NCBI RefSeq assembly: GCF_048263965.1
Contig: NZ_JBLXDO010000022.1
Span: 9,493 to 73,492 of the forward strand
Length of the DNA: 64,000 bases
DNA from: Ferrimonas sp048263965
Lineage (GTDB): Bacteria > Pseudomonadota > Gammaproteobacteria > Enterobacterales > Shewanellaceae
Direction: 5' to 3'
A program made the position numbers and the translations under genes. Below, piece after piece: positions 1 through 8,437 of the stretch. The notes below the pieces were generated by a model. The model had not been told where the DNA came from, did no database searches, and saw nothing but the letters and a program-made list of their open reading frames with translations. The first letter of the stretch is position 1. Every line of letters starts with the position of its first letter.

Positions 1-72
1 AGCAGATATCTCTGACTCCCTATACTGGGCGCTAATCTGATTTGTTTGCCGTACTTCAGGAGTGGAGAGTCG

Positions 73-651
73 ATGACCGAGTATGAAAAGATGCTGGCGG
101 GTTTGGATTACGATGGGGGTGATTCCCACATCAATGAGATCAAGCATCTGGCTTACCAGTCTCAGCAACGTATTAATCATGCGGCCAGTGTTGAGCAGGC
201 GCAGCAGGATTTGCGGTCATTGATGAGCTTGGGAGAAGGCTGCTGGATTACGCCGCCGTTCCACTGTGAGTTCGGGCGTCATATCGAGATGGGGGATAGC
301 TGTTTCCTCAACATGGGGGTGACCATGCTCGACGGTGCCCGCATTACCCTGGGGCGCAATGTGATGGTTGGGCCCAATGCTCAGTTCTATACTGCCAGTC
401 ACTCCCTGGATCATCGTCAACGGCGCAGCTGGGAAACCATTTGCCAACCCATAGTGGTGGAAGACGATGTTTGGATTGGTGGCAATGTGGTGATTACCCA
501 GGGGGTCACCATAGGTCGAGGTGCGGTCATTGCCGCTAACTCAACGGTTACCCGGGATGTCGAGCCTTTGACCCTGATGGCAGGGTCGCCGGCCAGGTGC
601 ATTCGGCGTCTGGACACCGAGCCTCACTCCGGCGAGCAGGCTCAATCTTGA
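73..651 (+). CDS. maa: Maltose/galactoside O-acetyltransferase-like protein (LbH hexapeptide family)
   Basis: A 192-aa left-handed beta-helix acetyltransferase that would move an acetyl group from acetyl-CoA to a sugar or similar small hydroxyl acceptor in the cytoplasm. An N-terminal Mac-type cap (about residues 3-55) is followed by hexapeptide repeats such as MGVTMLDGA and VWIGGNVVITQGVTIGRGAV. The stretch YTASHSLDH carries the probable catalytic His110. The ATG at 73 is preferred over an upstream TTG at 46 because AGGAG at 58-62 is well placed and the protein then begins like Maa (MTEYEKMLAG). Length is normal for the family. It stands alone, convergent with sapF across a shared terminator. 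The real acceptor cannot be told from sequence. Confidence 0.85.
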   Translation: MTEYEKMLAGLDYDGGDSHINEIKHLAYQSQQRINHAASVEQAQQDLRSLMSLGEGCWITPPFHCEFGRHIEMGDSCFLNMGVTMLDGARITLGRNVMVGPNAQFYTASHSLDHRQRRSWETICQPIVVEDDVWIGGNVVITQGVTIGRGAVIAANSTVTRDVEPLTLMAGSPARCIRRLDTEPHSGEQAQS

Positions 652-688
652 GGCGATGCTCCCCAAGGGGGACTGCGGGCAAAATGAG

Positions 689-717
689 AAACGGGGAGCC
701 TTAGCTCCCCGTTTTTT
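689..717. terminator. Bidirectional intrinsic terminator between maa and sapF
   Basis: A 9-bp GC-rich stem (ACGGGGAGC/GCTCCCCGT) with a short loop is followed by a T run on the plus strand and preceded by A-rich sequence. It can end both the maa transcript and the leftward sap operon. Confidence 0.8.
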
Positions 718-730
718 GTTGTGCGGTGGG

Positions 731-1519
731 TTACACCGGCTGCTCGATGGTGAGCATCTGCTCCTCCAGCAGCCTACGGGTGTACTTGTGCTGGGGATTG
801 GCAAACACCTCTGTGGTGCGCCCCTCTTCCACCACCACGCCTCGCTTGAGCACGATCACCCGGTCGCTCATGTGGCGCACCAGCCCCAGATCGTGGGACA
901 TCAGGATGTAGCTCAGCCCCAGCTTCTGTTGCAGTTCCAGCAGCAGGTTGACGCACTGGGCCCTCAGGGAGGAGTCCAGTCCGGACAGCGCCTCATCGGA
1001 GATGATGATCTTCGGTTCCAGCATCAGCGCCCGGGCGATGGCGACCCTCTGCCTCTGGCCATGGGAGATCATATGGGGGTAGAAGTCCCCATGCTCTCTC
1101 AACAGGCCCACCTTCTTCAGGATGCGGTTGACCGTCTCCTTGCGCTCCTCCTTGTCCTGGCTGGTGTTGAACTTCAGCGGCTCCTCCAGCAGCTGACCGA
1201 TGCGCTGGCGGGGATTGAGGGAGGTGGTGGGGTCCTGGAAAATCATCCGGATCAGACTGCAGCGACGCTTGTGATCCATCATCTCCAGATGCTCGCCATC
1301 GAGCAGGATCTCGCCACTGCTGCGCTGCTCCGCGCCGGCCAGGATCTTGGCCAGGGTGGTTCGGCCTGAGCCCGCTTCCCCGACGAACGCCAGGGTTTCG
1401 TTGGGGTAGAGCTCGAAGGAGATCGGTTCCAGGGCGGTGTCGTACACCTTGCGAAAGCGTCGGTAGCCCGCCGGAAACTTCTTGGACAGGTTCTTTACCT
1501 GCAGCAGCGGCTCGGTCAT
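731..1519 (-). CDS. sapF: Peptide/polyamine ABC transporter ATP-binding protein SapF
   Basis: This 262-aa protein is the second ATPase of the Sap transporter, which in enterobacteria is linked to antimicrobial-peptide resistance, potassium uptake and putrescine export. It shows FQDPTTSLNPRQRIGQ, the signature-like SHGQRQRVAIARAL and Walker B IIISDEALSGLD. The Walker A loop (residues 47-55) reads GEAGSGRTT, so the usual catalytic Lys is Arg53. The start at 1519 is used because it overlaps the sapD stop by 4 bp (ATGA) and follows GGAGAG. It is the last gene of sapABCDF and ends at the shared terminator. With the Arg substitution, SapF may bind or hydrolyse ATP weakly and rely on SapD. Confidence 0.92.
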   Translation of the reverse strand: MTEPLLQVKNLSKKFPAGYRRFRKVYDTALEPISFELYPNETLAFVGEAGSGRTTLAKILAGAEQRSSGEILLDGEHLEMMDHKRRCSLIRMIFQDPTTSLNPRQRIGQLLEEPLKFNTSQDKEERKETVNRILKKVGLLREHGDFYPHMISHGQRQRVAIARALMLEPKIIISDEALSGLDSSLRAQCVNLLLELQQKLGLSYILMSHDLGLVRHMSDRVIVLKRGVVVEEGRTTEVFANPQHKYTRRLLEEQMLTIEQPV

Positions 1520-2511
1520 TTTCTCTCCTCCTCCGCCTGCAGCGGAAAGTGGCAGCGGAAGGCATGGCCGTTTCTGGTGGCAATCCGCGGTGGATTCACA
1601 CACTCACGGCGGGCGTGGGGGCAGCGGGGCCCCAGGCGACAACCGATGGGCAGGTGCTGCAGCGGCGGAATCATCCCTTCCAGGGTATTGAGCTGGCGCT
1701 TGGGCAGAATTGACATGTTGGCGCTTGGCGCACTGGCAATCAGCGCCTGGGTGTAGGGGTGGCGAGGCCCCTTGATCAGGGCCTTCACCGAGCCGGATTC
1801 CATCATCTGGCCACAGTAGAGCACGCTCAGGTTGTGGCTCCAGCGGGCCACCGAATTAAGGTCGTGGCTGATCAGCAAAATGGCCACGCTCTTGGTTTGA
1901 CTCAGCTTGGACAGCAGACGGTAGATCTGGGCGGCGGTGGCGGTCTCCAACCCGGTGGTGGGCTCATCGGCGATCAGCAGTTTGGGACGGTGGGATACCG
2001 CCATGGCGATCATCACCTTCTGCGCCAGCCCCTCAGACAGCTCCCAGGGGAAGGCGCGCATCACCCTGGTGTGATCCTTCACCCCCACCCGGTGCAGCAG
2101 GTCGATGGCCATCTCCTTACGCGCTTTGGGGCGCCTCCACCAGGGCAGGTCGTCAAAGTCCGGCATCGCCTCGATCAACTGACCACCGATGCGGCTGCCG
2201 GGGTCCAGGCAGGAGCCGGGCTCCTGGAAGATTATGGCGATCTCCCGTCCCATCAGCTTGCGCCTCTTGGTGATGGACATGGTCAGCAGATCTTCGCCGC
2301 GCCAGCTCAGGCGGTCGGCGATGATGCGGGTGCGTTTGTCGGTAATGCCCATGATCGCCTGGGCCAGCAGGCTTTTGCCTGATCCGGACTCGCCGACCAG
2401 GCCATGGATCTCACCCTCCTGCAGGGTCAGGCTGAACTTCTCCACCGCCACCAGCCAGCCGTGGGGGGTGTTCAGTTCAATGGTGAGGTTGCGAATATCG
2501 AGCAGATGCAT
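1516..2511 (-). CDS. sapD: Peptide/polyamine ABC transporter ATP-binding protein SapD
   Basis: A 331-aa ATPase of the Dpp/Opp type. Walker A is GESGSGKS (residues 40-47), the signature region is ELSEGLAQKVMIAMA, and Walker B is LLIADEPTTGLE. The C-terminal oligopeptide-transporter extension keeps the family's Cys-containing segment GCRLGPRCPHARRECVNPP. It pairs with SapF on the inner face of the membrane under SapB and SapC. The stop of sapC touches its start and its own stop overlaps sapF, so translation is coupled. Unlike SapF, its Walker A Lys is intact, so it is likely the competent ATPase of the pair. Confidence 0.93.
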   Translation of the reverse strand: MHLLDIRNLTIELNTPHGWLVAVEKFSLTLQEGEIHGLVGESGSGKSLLAQAIMGITDKRTRIIADRLSWRGEDLLTMSITKRRKLMGREIAIIFQEPGSCLDPGSRIGGQLIEAMPDFDDLPWWRRPKARKEMAIDLLHRVGVKDHTRVMRAFPWELSEGLAQKVMIAMAVSHRPKLLIADEPTTGLETATAAQIYRLLSKLSQTKSVAILLISHDLNSVARWSHNLSVLYCGQMMESGSVKALIKGPRHPYTQALIASAPSANMSILPKRQLNTLEGMIPPLQHLPIGCRLGPRCPHARRECVNPPRIATRNGHAFRCHFPLQAEEERK

Positions 2512-3401
2512 CAGCCGCGTCCCTCCAGCAGGGCCTGGCGCAACCCCTCACCCACCACATTGGTGGCCAGCACACTGAACAGGATCGCCATGCCCGGCAT
2601 GGTCACCGTCCAGGGGGCGGTCAGCAGGTTGTCCAGCCCCTGCTCCACCATGGCGCCCCATTCCGGGGAGGGCGATTGCGCCCCCAGGCCGATGAAGCCC
2701 AGGGCGGCGATATCCAGGATGGCCACGGAGAAGGCCAGGGTGGTCTGCACGATCACCGGGTTCCACACATTGGGCAGGATGGAGTCGTAAAACACCTGCC
2801 AGGTGCCGGCGCCGTCGAGACGTGCCGCCACCACATACTCCTTCTGCACCTCCTCGTGGACCGCATTGTGCACCGTGCGGACGAAACGGGGCACCAGGGA
2901 CAGCCCCACGGCCCAGATGACGTTGTCCAGTCCAGGGCCCAGCACCGCGGCAAAGAGGACTGCCAGCACCAGAGAGGGCATGGAGAGCAGGGTATCTAGC
3001 AGGTGAGAGAGCACACTGGCTTTCAGGCCCTTGGTCATGCCGGAGAGGCTGCCAATCAGGAAGCCGCACACCAGGGAGAGCAGAACAATCACCAGGGCGT
3101 AGCCGAAGGTGAGGTGGGCCCCCTGCAGAATCCGTGAGAACAGATCACGGCCTAAGTCATCCGTACCCAGGAAGTGCTCCACCGAACCGGCATCGGCCCA
3201 GGAGGGCGGCACCAGCAGGGCGGAAGGATCTTGATAGGAGGCGGAGTAGGGGGCGACGAAGGGGCCGAGCAGGCTCATGGAGAGGATCAGCATCAGCACC
3301 CACAGGCCGATCAAAGACAGTGGGTTGCGGGTAAAGCTCTCCCAGATGGTCTGCCACAGGGAGGGGATCTTCTCCTCGTAGTAGATATTAACGTTGCCCA
3401 T
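2511..3401 (-). CDS. sapC: Sap ABC transporter permease SapC
   Basis: A 296-aa inner-membrane permease, the same length as E. coli SapC. The N-terminal segment WQTIWESFTRNPLSLIGL leads into the first membrane helix, and a large periplasmic loop carries FLGTDDLGRDLFSRI, typical of DppC/OppC-type permeases. Five further hydrophobic segments follow, with the ATPase-contact loop near ARLDGAGTWQVFY. The ATG at 3401 gives MGNVNIYYEEKIPSLWQ, like other SapC proteins; an upstream in-frame start would add an unrelated tail. It overlaps sapB by 14 bp, indicating one polycistronic unit. Confidence 0.93.
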   Translation of the reverse strand: MGNVNIYYEEKIPSLWQTIWESFTRNPLSLIGLWVLMLILSMSLLGPFVAPYSASYQDPSALLVPPSWADAGSVEHFLGTDDLGRDLFSRILQGAHLTFGYALVIVLLSLVCGFLIGSLSGMTKGLKASVLSHLLDTLLSMPSLVLAVLFAAVLGPGLDNVIWAVGLSLVPRFVRTVHNAVHEEVQKEYVVAARLDGAGTWQVFYDSILPNVWNPVIVQTTLAFSVAILDIAALGFIGLGAQSPSPEWGAMVEQGLDNLLTAPWTVTMPGMAILFSVLATNVVGEGLRQALLEGRG

Positions 3402-4419
3402 AGATCTCTTTCCGGCTGATGGGGTTGAGTGTGGTGTGGACCACGTCAAACATGATATTCAGGAACACGATAAACAGGGAGATGGTTAGCACCCCGCCCT
3501 GCAGCGCGGTGTAGTCCCCCTGTCGCAGGGCCGCCACCAGCCAGGCGCCTACGCCAGGCCAGGAGAACAGCAGCTCCACGATGATGATGGAGCTGGCGAT
3601 GGGCCCCAGTTGCAAAGCCAGCACCCGCAGAACCGAGGCCAGGGCGTTGGGCAGGGCATGATTCATGATCAGCTTGTATCTGGAGATGCCCCGGGCTTCC
3701 AGGGCGCGGATGTAGTTCTTCTCCAGCTCTTCGGCCAGGGCAAAGCGGGTAATGCGAATGATGATGGTCAGCGGCAGCACCATCACCACGGACATCGGCA
3801 GTACCAGGTGGGCCCAGGCGTCGGCCATGGCCGCACCCCGCCAGGGGCCGTCGGAGAGGAAGATGTCCACCAGCAGCAGACCACTGAAGTCGGGGATGTC
3901 ATACATCAGGTTGATGCGCCCCGAGGCGGGCAGCCAGTCAAACTGGATGCCGAAGGTGATGATCTGCAGCAGTCCCAACCAGAATACTGGCAGGGAGAAG
4001 CCCACCAGGGTCAGGGTCATCACCAGGCGCTGCACTGTGGCGTTGCGGCTCAGGGTGGCCAGCATGCCGATGGGAATGCCGATCAGCAGGGCCAGCCCGA
4101 CGGACAGCATTCCCAGCTCCAGGGTGGCGGGCAGCACCTGCAGCAGTTGGTCGGCAATCGCCTCCCCGGAGTTCATGGACACGCCAAAATCACCGCGCAA
4201 CCGGGTGCTGACGTAGGCCACGTAACCCACGATGGGCCCGTGCTCCAGCTTGTAGGTGTGGTTGATCTCCGCCATCTCGGCGATGCTGGGTTCGCGCACG
4301 CCGGAGAGGTTGGCCACTTGATCGCCGGGCAGGGCCAGGGTGACCGAGTAGACCACCGCAAACAGCATCAGGGTGGTCAGTACAAATAGGTTTATGCGTC
4401 GAAGCAGGTAACTCAGCAT
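3388..4419 (-). CDS. sapB: Sap ABC transporter permease SapB
   Basis: A 343-aa inner-membrane permease of the DppB/OppB family that pairs with SapC to form the channel. The N-terminal helix MLSYLLRRINLFVLTTLMLF is the family hallmark, followed by PGDQVANLSG and several transmembrane segments. The loop ALEARGISRYKLIMNHALPN fits the EAA motif that contacts the ATPases. It is slightly longer than the E. coli protein. Its ATG shares a base with the sapA stop (TGATG), so translation is coupled. Confidence 0.93.
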   Translation of the reverse strand: MLSYLLRRINLFVLTTLMLFAVVYSVTLALPGDQVANLSGVREPSIAEMAEINHTYKLEHGPIVGYVAYVSTRLRGDFGVSMNSGEAIADQLLQVLPATLELGMLSVGLALLIGIPIGMLATLSRNATVQRLVMTLTLVGFSLPVFWLGLLQIITFGIQFDWLPASGRINLMYDIPDFSGLLLVDIFLSDGPWRGAAMADAWAHLVLPMSVVMVLPLTIIIRITRFALAEELEKNYIRALEARGISRYKLIMNHALPNALASVLRVLALQLGPIASSIIIVELLFSWPGVGAWLVAALRQGDYTALQGGVLTISLFIVFLNIMFDVVHTTLNPISRKEIYGQR

Positions 4420-6023
4420 CAGTTCACCCTCTTAACCTGGCCAAAGCGGATGCCGCCTACCGTCGTCAGGATTGGACCCTCAAGCTGTCGCATCCGGCCC
4501 AGGGTGCGGGTGGCGTGGGCCAGGGGCAACAGAGGAACCTGCTGAACCAGGTGCTGCTCCAGCTGATGATACTGGATGCGACGCATGGCCCGGTCCTCGT
4601 TGCTTCTGGCCTGCTGCAGCAGGGCATCAAACTCCCGGTTGCACCAGCGGGCGTGGTTGGTGCCCGACACCAGGCCACTGCAGCTCAGGATGGGGGTAAA
4701 GAAGTTGTCCGGGTCGGTGTTGTCGGCATTCCAGCCCAGCAGCACCGAGTCGTGCTCCGCCTTGCGCAACATGGTGGTGAACAGGCTCCAGTCGTAACTC
4801 TTGATGGTCACATTGACACCGATGGCCGCCAGGTCCTGCTGTATCAGCTCGGCAGTCTTGATGGCATTGGGGTTGTAGCTTCGACCAATGGGAGGTGCCC
4901 AGATCTCCAGACTCATGCCCGCCAGACCCGCCTGGGTCAGCAGAGCCCGGGCCAGTTCTGGGTTGTAGGGCAGCTCGGTGGTGCCCTCCTGGTAGGCCCA
5001 GGAGATGGGGGGCAGCAGGCCGGCCCCCCGGGCGGCGGTGTTGTGATACACCGCCTTGAGGATCTTCTGCCGGTCTACTGCCATGGCCAGGGCCCGGCGC
5101 ACCGTCAGCTGATCAAAGGGGGGCTTCTGGGTGTTGAACGCCCAGTAGGCCACATTGAAGCCGGGTTGGGCTTCCAGCTGCAGGTCGTCGTACTCCTGCA
5201 GCAGGGAGAGCTGGCCCACCTGGGGCAGGGCGGCCACATCGCAATCGCCGCCAATCAGCTTGATCATCCGCCCGGTGGCATTGGGGGTGATATCGAAGAT
5301 CAGTTGTTCCATGGCCGCAGGCCCACGGAAGTAGCCGCTATGGCGCTTGTAGCGTACATAACGGTTCTTCTTGAACTCCACCAACTGGAAGGGACCTGTG
5401 CCTATGGGCTGATGGTCGATCAGTTCCATCTCCCCATCCTGGTAGAGCCGCTGACCATACTCAGCCGACAGAATGACGGCGAAGTCGGTGGCGATGTTGG
5501 TGAGGAAGGTGGAATCGGGTTGGCGCAGTTCAAACTCCACCTGATGGTCACCCAGCCGGTGGACGGCCAGCAGGTTCTCGGCCAGCTCTATGCTCTGGAA
5601 GAAGGGATACTGGCCGCCACCCACGGTGTGATAGGGGTGGTCGCTGTCGGTCATCCGGTTGAAGCTGAACACCACGTCATCCGCATTAAAGGGACGGCTG
5701 GGGCTGAAGCGTTCATTGCTTTGAAACCAGACATTTTCGCGGAGAATGAAGCGGTAACGGAGGCCATCTTCGGAGATCCGCCAGCTTTCGGCGAGTTCGG
5801 GAATCAGCTTGCCGCTGACGTCATCGAACCCCAGCAGCCGGTTGTAGATCTGCTTGGAGCTGGCGTCCAGGGTACTGCTGGAGGTAACCAACTGGGGGTT
5901 AAACAGCTCCGGGTTGGCCTCGGAGCAATACACCAGTCCCTGGGTGGGGGCGGAATCGGTACGGCTGCAACCCTGGGTGAGGGAGAGCAGCAGCAGCGCC
6001 GCAAGAACACGAAAGTGAGTCAT
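4419..6023 (-). CDS. sapA: Sap transporter substrate-binding lipoprotein SapA
   Basis: A 534-aa extracytoplasmic solute-binding protein (SBP family 5) that would capture peptides or related cations and hand them to SapBC. The N-terminus is a signal peptide ending in a lipobox (LTQGC, Cys at about 19), so it is probably membrane-anchored, whereas E. coli SapA is a soluble periplasmic protein. Family landmarks are VYCSEANPELFNPQL, LAESWRISEDGLRYRFILRE, FNADDVVFSFNRM and LLGWNADNTDPDNFF. First gene of sapABCDF. The 229-bp leader to pspF contains a relic of an inverted-repeat element (6091-6124); no clear promoter was identified. Confidence 0.92.
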   Translation of the reverse strand: MTHFRVLAALLLLSLTQGCSRTDSAPTQGLVYCSEANPELFNPQLVTSSSTLDASSKQIYNRLLGFDDVSGKLIPELAESWRISEDGLRYRFILRENVWFQSNERFSPSRPFNADDVVFSFNRMTDSDHPYHTVGGGQYPFFQSIELAENLLAVHRLGDHQVEFELRQPDSTFLTNIATDFAVILSAEYGQRLYQDGEMELIDHQPIGTGPFQLVEFKKNRYVRYKRHSGYFRGPAAMEQLIFDITPNATGRMIKLIGGDCDVAALPQVGQLSLLQEYDDLQLEAQPGFNVAYWAFNTQKPPFDQLTVRRALAMAVDRQKILKAVYHNTAARGAGLLPPISWAYQEGTTELPYNPELARALLTQAGLAGMSLEIWAPPIGRSYNPNAIKTAELIQQDLAAIGVNVTIKSYDWSLFTTMLRKAEHDSVLLGWNADNTDPDNFFTPILSCSGLVSGTNHARWCNREFDALLQQARSNEDRAMRRIQYHQLEQHLVQQVPLLPLAHATRTLGRMRQLEGPILTTVGGIRFGQVKRVN

Positions 6024-6090
6024 TGGGTTAACTGACGTTTCTGGGATCCGGCTAGTGTATCAAAGCATTGGGCGCGGATCATCAGCCCGG

Positions 6091-6124
6091 GAGGGTGTTT
6101 ATCTGTGCGGTTTGGAATTTGGCC
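6091..6124 (+). repeat. Relic terminal inverted repeat of the 513-bp element family
   Basis: This 34-bp stretch matches 28 of 34 positions, ungapped, to the left terminus of the 32053-32565 element, including the shared tails TGTTTATCT and GAATTTGGCC. No equally clear opposite end is found before pspF, so it looks like a decayed or truncated copy in the sapA leader. Confidence 0.5.
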
Positions 6125-6252
6125 TGGCCGGTTCGGTCATATTGGCCCTGCTGGGCAGCCGTCGGTGCCGATCAAACCCCAGGTTGTCTGGCTTGATGAT
6201 AGCCAAACAGCCTGGAGCCAAAAATCGCCCACGAACGCTGGCCTGCCTGGGC

Positions 6253-7323
6253 TTAGAGAAGGTCGTATTTCTTCAGAATGCCCCGCAGCTGGTGGTAACT
6301 CAGCCCCAGCATCTCGGCGGTGCGCTTCTGGTTGAACTGGCTCTCCTCCAGCGCCTGCTTGAGCAAGTTCACTTCGAACGACTGCACCGTCTCCTTGAAA
6401 TCCAGGGGGAGGGTGGTCCTGCCATTGGGGACGCCGGTGGCCGGTGCCGCAGGTGTGACCGGCTCTGGCGTGGCCGGGGCGGACGACGCAGGCGGTGGCG
6501 CGCTCTGCCTGTCCTGGGTCTTGACCCGCTGCTCCGGGCGCCAGGGAGACTCGAAGGGATTCAGGATGATCTGATGCACCGGAAGGGCATCGTTGTTGTG
6601 ACGGTAGACGCTGCGCTCCACCACGTTCTTCAGCTCCCGAACGTTACCTGGCCAGTGAAAGTCCAGCAGGGTCTGCTGGGCCTTACTGGTGAAACCGGGG
6701 AACATCGACATGTGCAGCTGACGGGCCATGTTGATGGCAAAGTGCTCCGCCAACAGCAGGATATCTTCGGTGCGCTCGCGCAACGGGGGCAGGGTGATGA
6801 CGTCAAAGGCCAGCCTGTCCAGCAGGTCGGCACGAAACTCACCCTGTTCCGCCAGATCCGGCAGGTCTTCGTTGGTGGCACAGATCAGGCGCACGTCGGT
6901 GCGTACGCTGCGGTTGCCGCCCACCCGCTCAAACTCACCATACTCGATGACCCGAAGCAGCTTCTCCTGAATCAGCCCAGAGGTGTTGGCCAGCTCATCC
7001 AGGAACAGGCTGCCCTTATGGGCCCGTTCAAACCGCCCTTCGTGACGCTTTCCGGCACCGGTAAAAGCGCCCGACTCATGGCCAAATAGTTCACTTTCAA
7101 GTAGATTCTCATTTAGTGCGGCGCAGTTCAGGGTGATATAGGGTTGCTCCCAGCGGCTGGACAGAAAGTGCAGTCGTTTGGCAATCAACTCCTTGCCCGT
7201 CCCCCGCTCGCCGATGATGAGCACCGGCTTGTCCAGAGGCGCGACCTGAGACACGTGGTCCAATATGCTGAGAAAGGCGTTGGATTCGCCTATCAGATTG
7301 TCTTGCTTACGAGAGTTGGCCAT
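6253..7323 (-). CDS. pspF: Phage-shock transcriptional activator PspF
   Basis: A 356-aa sigma-54 enhancer-binding protein without a receiver domain, as in PspF. It activates pspA when PspA releases it under envelope stress. Walker A is GERGTGKE (about 38-45), the sigma-54-contacting GAFTGA loop is at 85-90, and the C-terminal Fis-type helix-turn-helix is RTAEMLGLSYHQLRGILKKY. It is longer than the 325-aa E. coli protein because of an Ala/Pro-rich linker (about residues 255-300) before the DNA-binding domain. It is divergent from pspA across 186 bp containing the pspA sigma-54 promoter, the classical arrangement. Confidence 0.95.
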   Translation of the reverse strand: MANSRKQDNLIGESNAFLSILDHVSQVAPLDKPVLIIGERGTGKELIAKRLHFLSSRWEQPYITLNCAALNENLLESELFGHESGAFTGAGKRHEGRFERAHKGSLFLDELANTSGLIQEKLLRVIEYGEFERVGGNRSVRTDVRLICATNEDLPDLAEQGEFRADLLDRLAFDVITLPPLRERTEDILLLAEHFAINMARQLHMSMFPGFTSKAQQTLLDFHWPGNVRELKNVVERSVYRHNNDALPVHQIILNPFESPWRPEQRVKTQDRQSAPPPASSAPATPEPVTPAAPATGVPNGRTTLPLDFKETVQSFEVNLLKQALEESQFNQKRTAEMLGLSYHQLRGILKKYDLL

Positions 7324-7446
7324 CGGTCCCTGATGTAGTGTGATTGGCTAATTGTTAGTGGATTTCATAATAGGGACTGGAAGGCGCAAAATAAAGGGAT
7401 TTAAAAATTCCCTTTAATAACAACAGTATAAAGGTCTGGGAAAAGT

Positions 7447-7462
7447 TGGCACGCTTCCTGTA
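7447..7462 (+). promoter_or_regulatory. Sigma-54 promoter of pspA
   Basis: TGGCACGCTTCCTGTA fits the -24/-12 pattern with GG and G correctly spaced. The GT at the -12 element instead of GC also occurs in the E. coli pspA promoter as I recall it. It lies about 48 bp before the pspA start. The AT-rich DNA just upstream (7395-7440) is where PspF and IHF sites would be expected, but no clear site was resolved. Confidence 0.8.
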
Positions 7463-7509
7463 ACACTAAGGGCAAGAGGGCCAATACAGACTTTTAGAGG
7501 AAAGAGATT

Positions 7510-8178
7510 ATGGGTATTTTTTCAAGGTTTGCCGACATCGTAAACTCCAACATCAGCGCCCTGCTGGACAAGGCGGAAGATCCGGAGAAGATGGTTCGCC
7601 TGATTATCCAGGAGATGGAAGACACTCTGGTTGAAGTTCGCTCCACCTCTGCCAAGGTACTGGCCGAGAAGAAGGAAGCGATTCGCCGCATCGAGCGTGC
7701 TGAGGCCCAGGTAGAAGATTGGGCCTCCAAGGCAGAGCTGGCCCTGAGCAAGGATCGTGAAGACCTGGCCAAGGCGGCTCTGATGGAGAAGCAGAAAGGC
7801 GCCGAGCTGGTGGACACCCTCAAGCGTGAGCTCATCTACATCGAAGAGCAGATTGAGCGTCTGAAGCAGGAGATCAACCAGCTTCAGGAGAAGTTGAATG
7901 ACGCCCGCGCCCGTCAGAAGACCATCATCATGCGCAAGCAGACCGCCAGCTCCCGCCTGGATGTGAAGCGCCAGCTGGATACCGGCAAGATTGACGAAGC
8001 CATGATGAAGTTCGACCAGTACGAGCGTCGCGTGGAAACCCTCGAAGCGGAAGTGGAAGCCCACGAAATGATGCAGCCCAAGTCCCTGGAGGACGAGTTC
8101 GCTGCCCTGGCCGCCGAAGAGAAGATCAATGATGAACTTGAGCAGATGAAGAAGAAGCTCAAGAAGAAGAAAGACTGA
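7510..8178 (+). CDS. pspA: Phage-shock protein A (ESCRT-III/Vipp1 family)
   Basis: A 222-aa protein, the same length as E. coli PspA. It binds stressed inner membrane, oligomerises to limit proton leak, and in resting cells holds PspF inactive. The sequence is almost wholly helical coiled coil, starting with the amphipathic membrane-binding helix MGIFSRFADIVNSNISALLD and followed by KMVRLIIQEMEDTLVEVRS. The Lys-rich tail ends MKKKLKKKKD. RBS AGAGGAAAGAG lies just upstream. First gene of pspABC. Confidence 0.97.
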   Translation: MGIFSRFADIVNSNISALLDKAEDPEKMVRLIIQEMEDTLVEVRSTSAKVLAEKKEAIRRIERAEAQVEDWASKAELALSKDREDLAKAALMEKQKGAELVDTLKRELIYIEEQIERLKQEINQLQEKLNDARARQKTIIMRKQTASSRLDVKRQLDTGKIDEAMMKFDQYERRVETLEAEVEAHEMMQPKSLEDEFAALAAEEKINDELEQMKKKLKKKKD

Positions 8179-8194
8179 TTAGGGAGGAGTCGGA

Positions 8195-8437
8195 ATGGAA
8201 GAGATCATGGGTTTACTCATTGCGCCGCTCATTATATTTCTGCTGATTGTGGCGCCCATCTGGCTCATCCTGCACTACCGGAGCAAGAAGCAACTGGCTC
8301 AGGGTTTGAGCGAGGAGGAGTATCAGCAGCTGAACCAGTTGCTGACCCGGGCGGACAAGATGAGCGAGCGTATTCAGACACTGGAAGCGCTGCTGGACCA
8401 GGAATCACCGGAATGGAGGACCAAGCATGAAGGATAA
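8195..8437 (+). CDS. pspB: Phage-shock protein B
   Basis: An 80-aa inner-membrane protein with one N-terminal membrane helix (about residues 4-25, LLIAPLIIFLLIVAPIWLIL) and a cytoplasmic Leu-rich helix (YQQLNQLLTRADKMSERIQTLEALL). With PspC it senses envelope stress and draws PspA away from PspF. RBS GGGAGGAG precedes the start. Its 3' end overlaps pspC by 11 bp, implying coupled synthesis of the two sensor partners. Confidence 0.93.
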   Translation: MEEIMGLLIAPLIIFLLIVAPIWLILHYRSKKQLAQGLSEEEYQQLNQLLTRADKMSERIQTLEALLDQESPEWRTKHEG

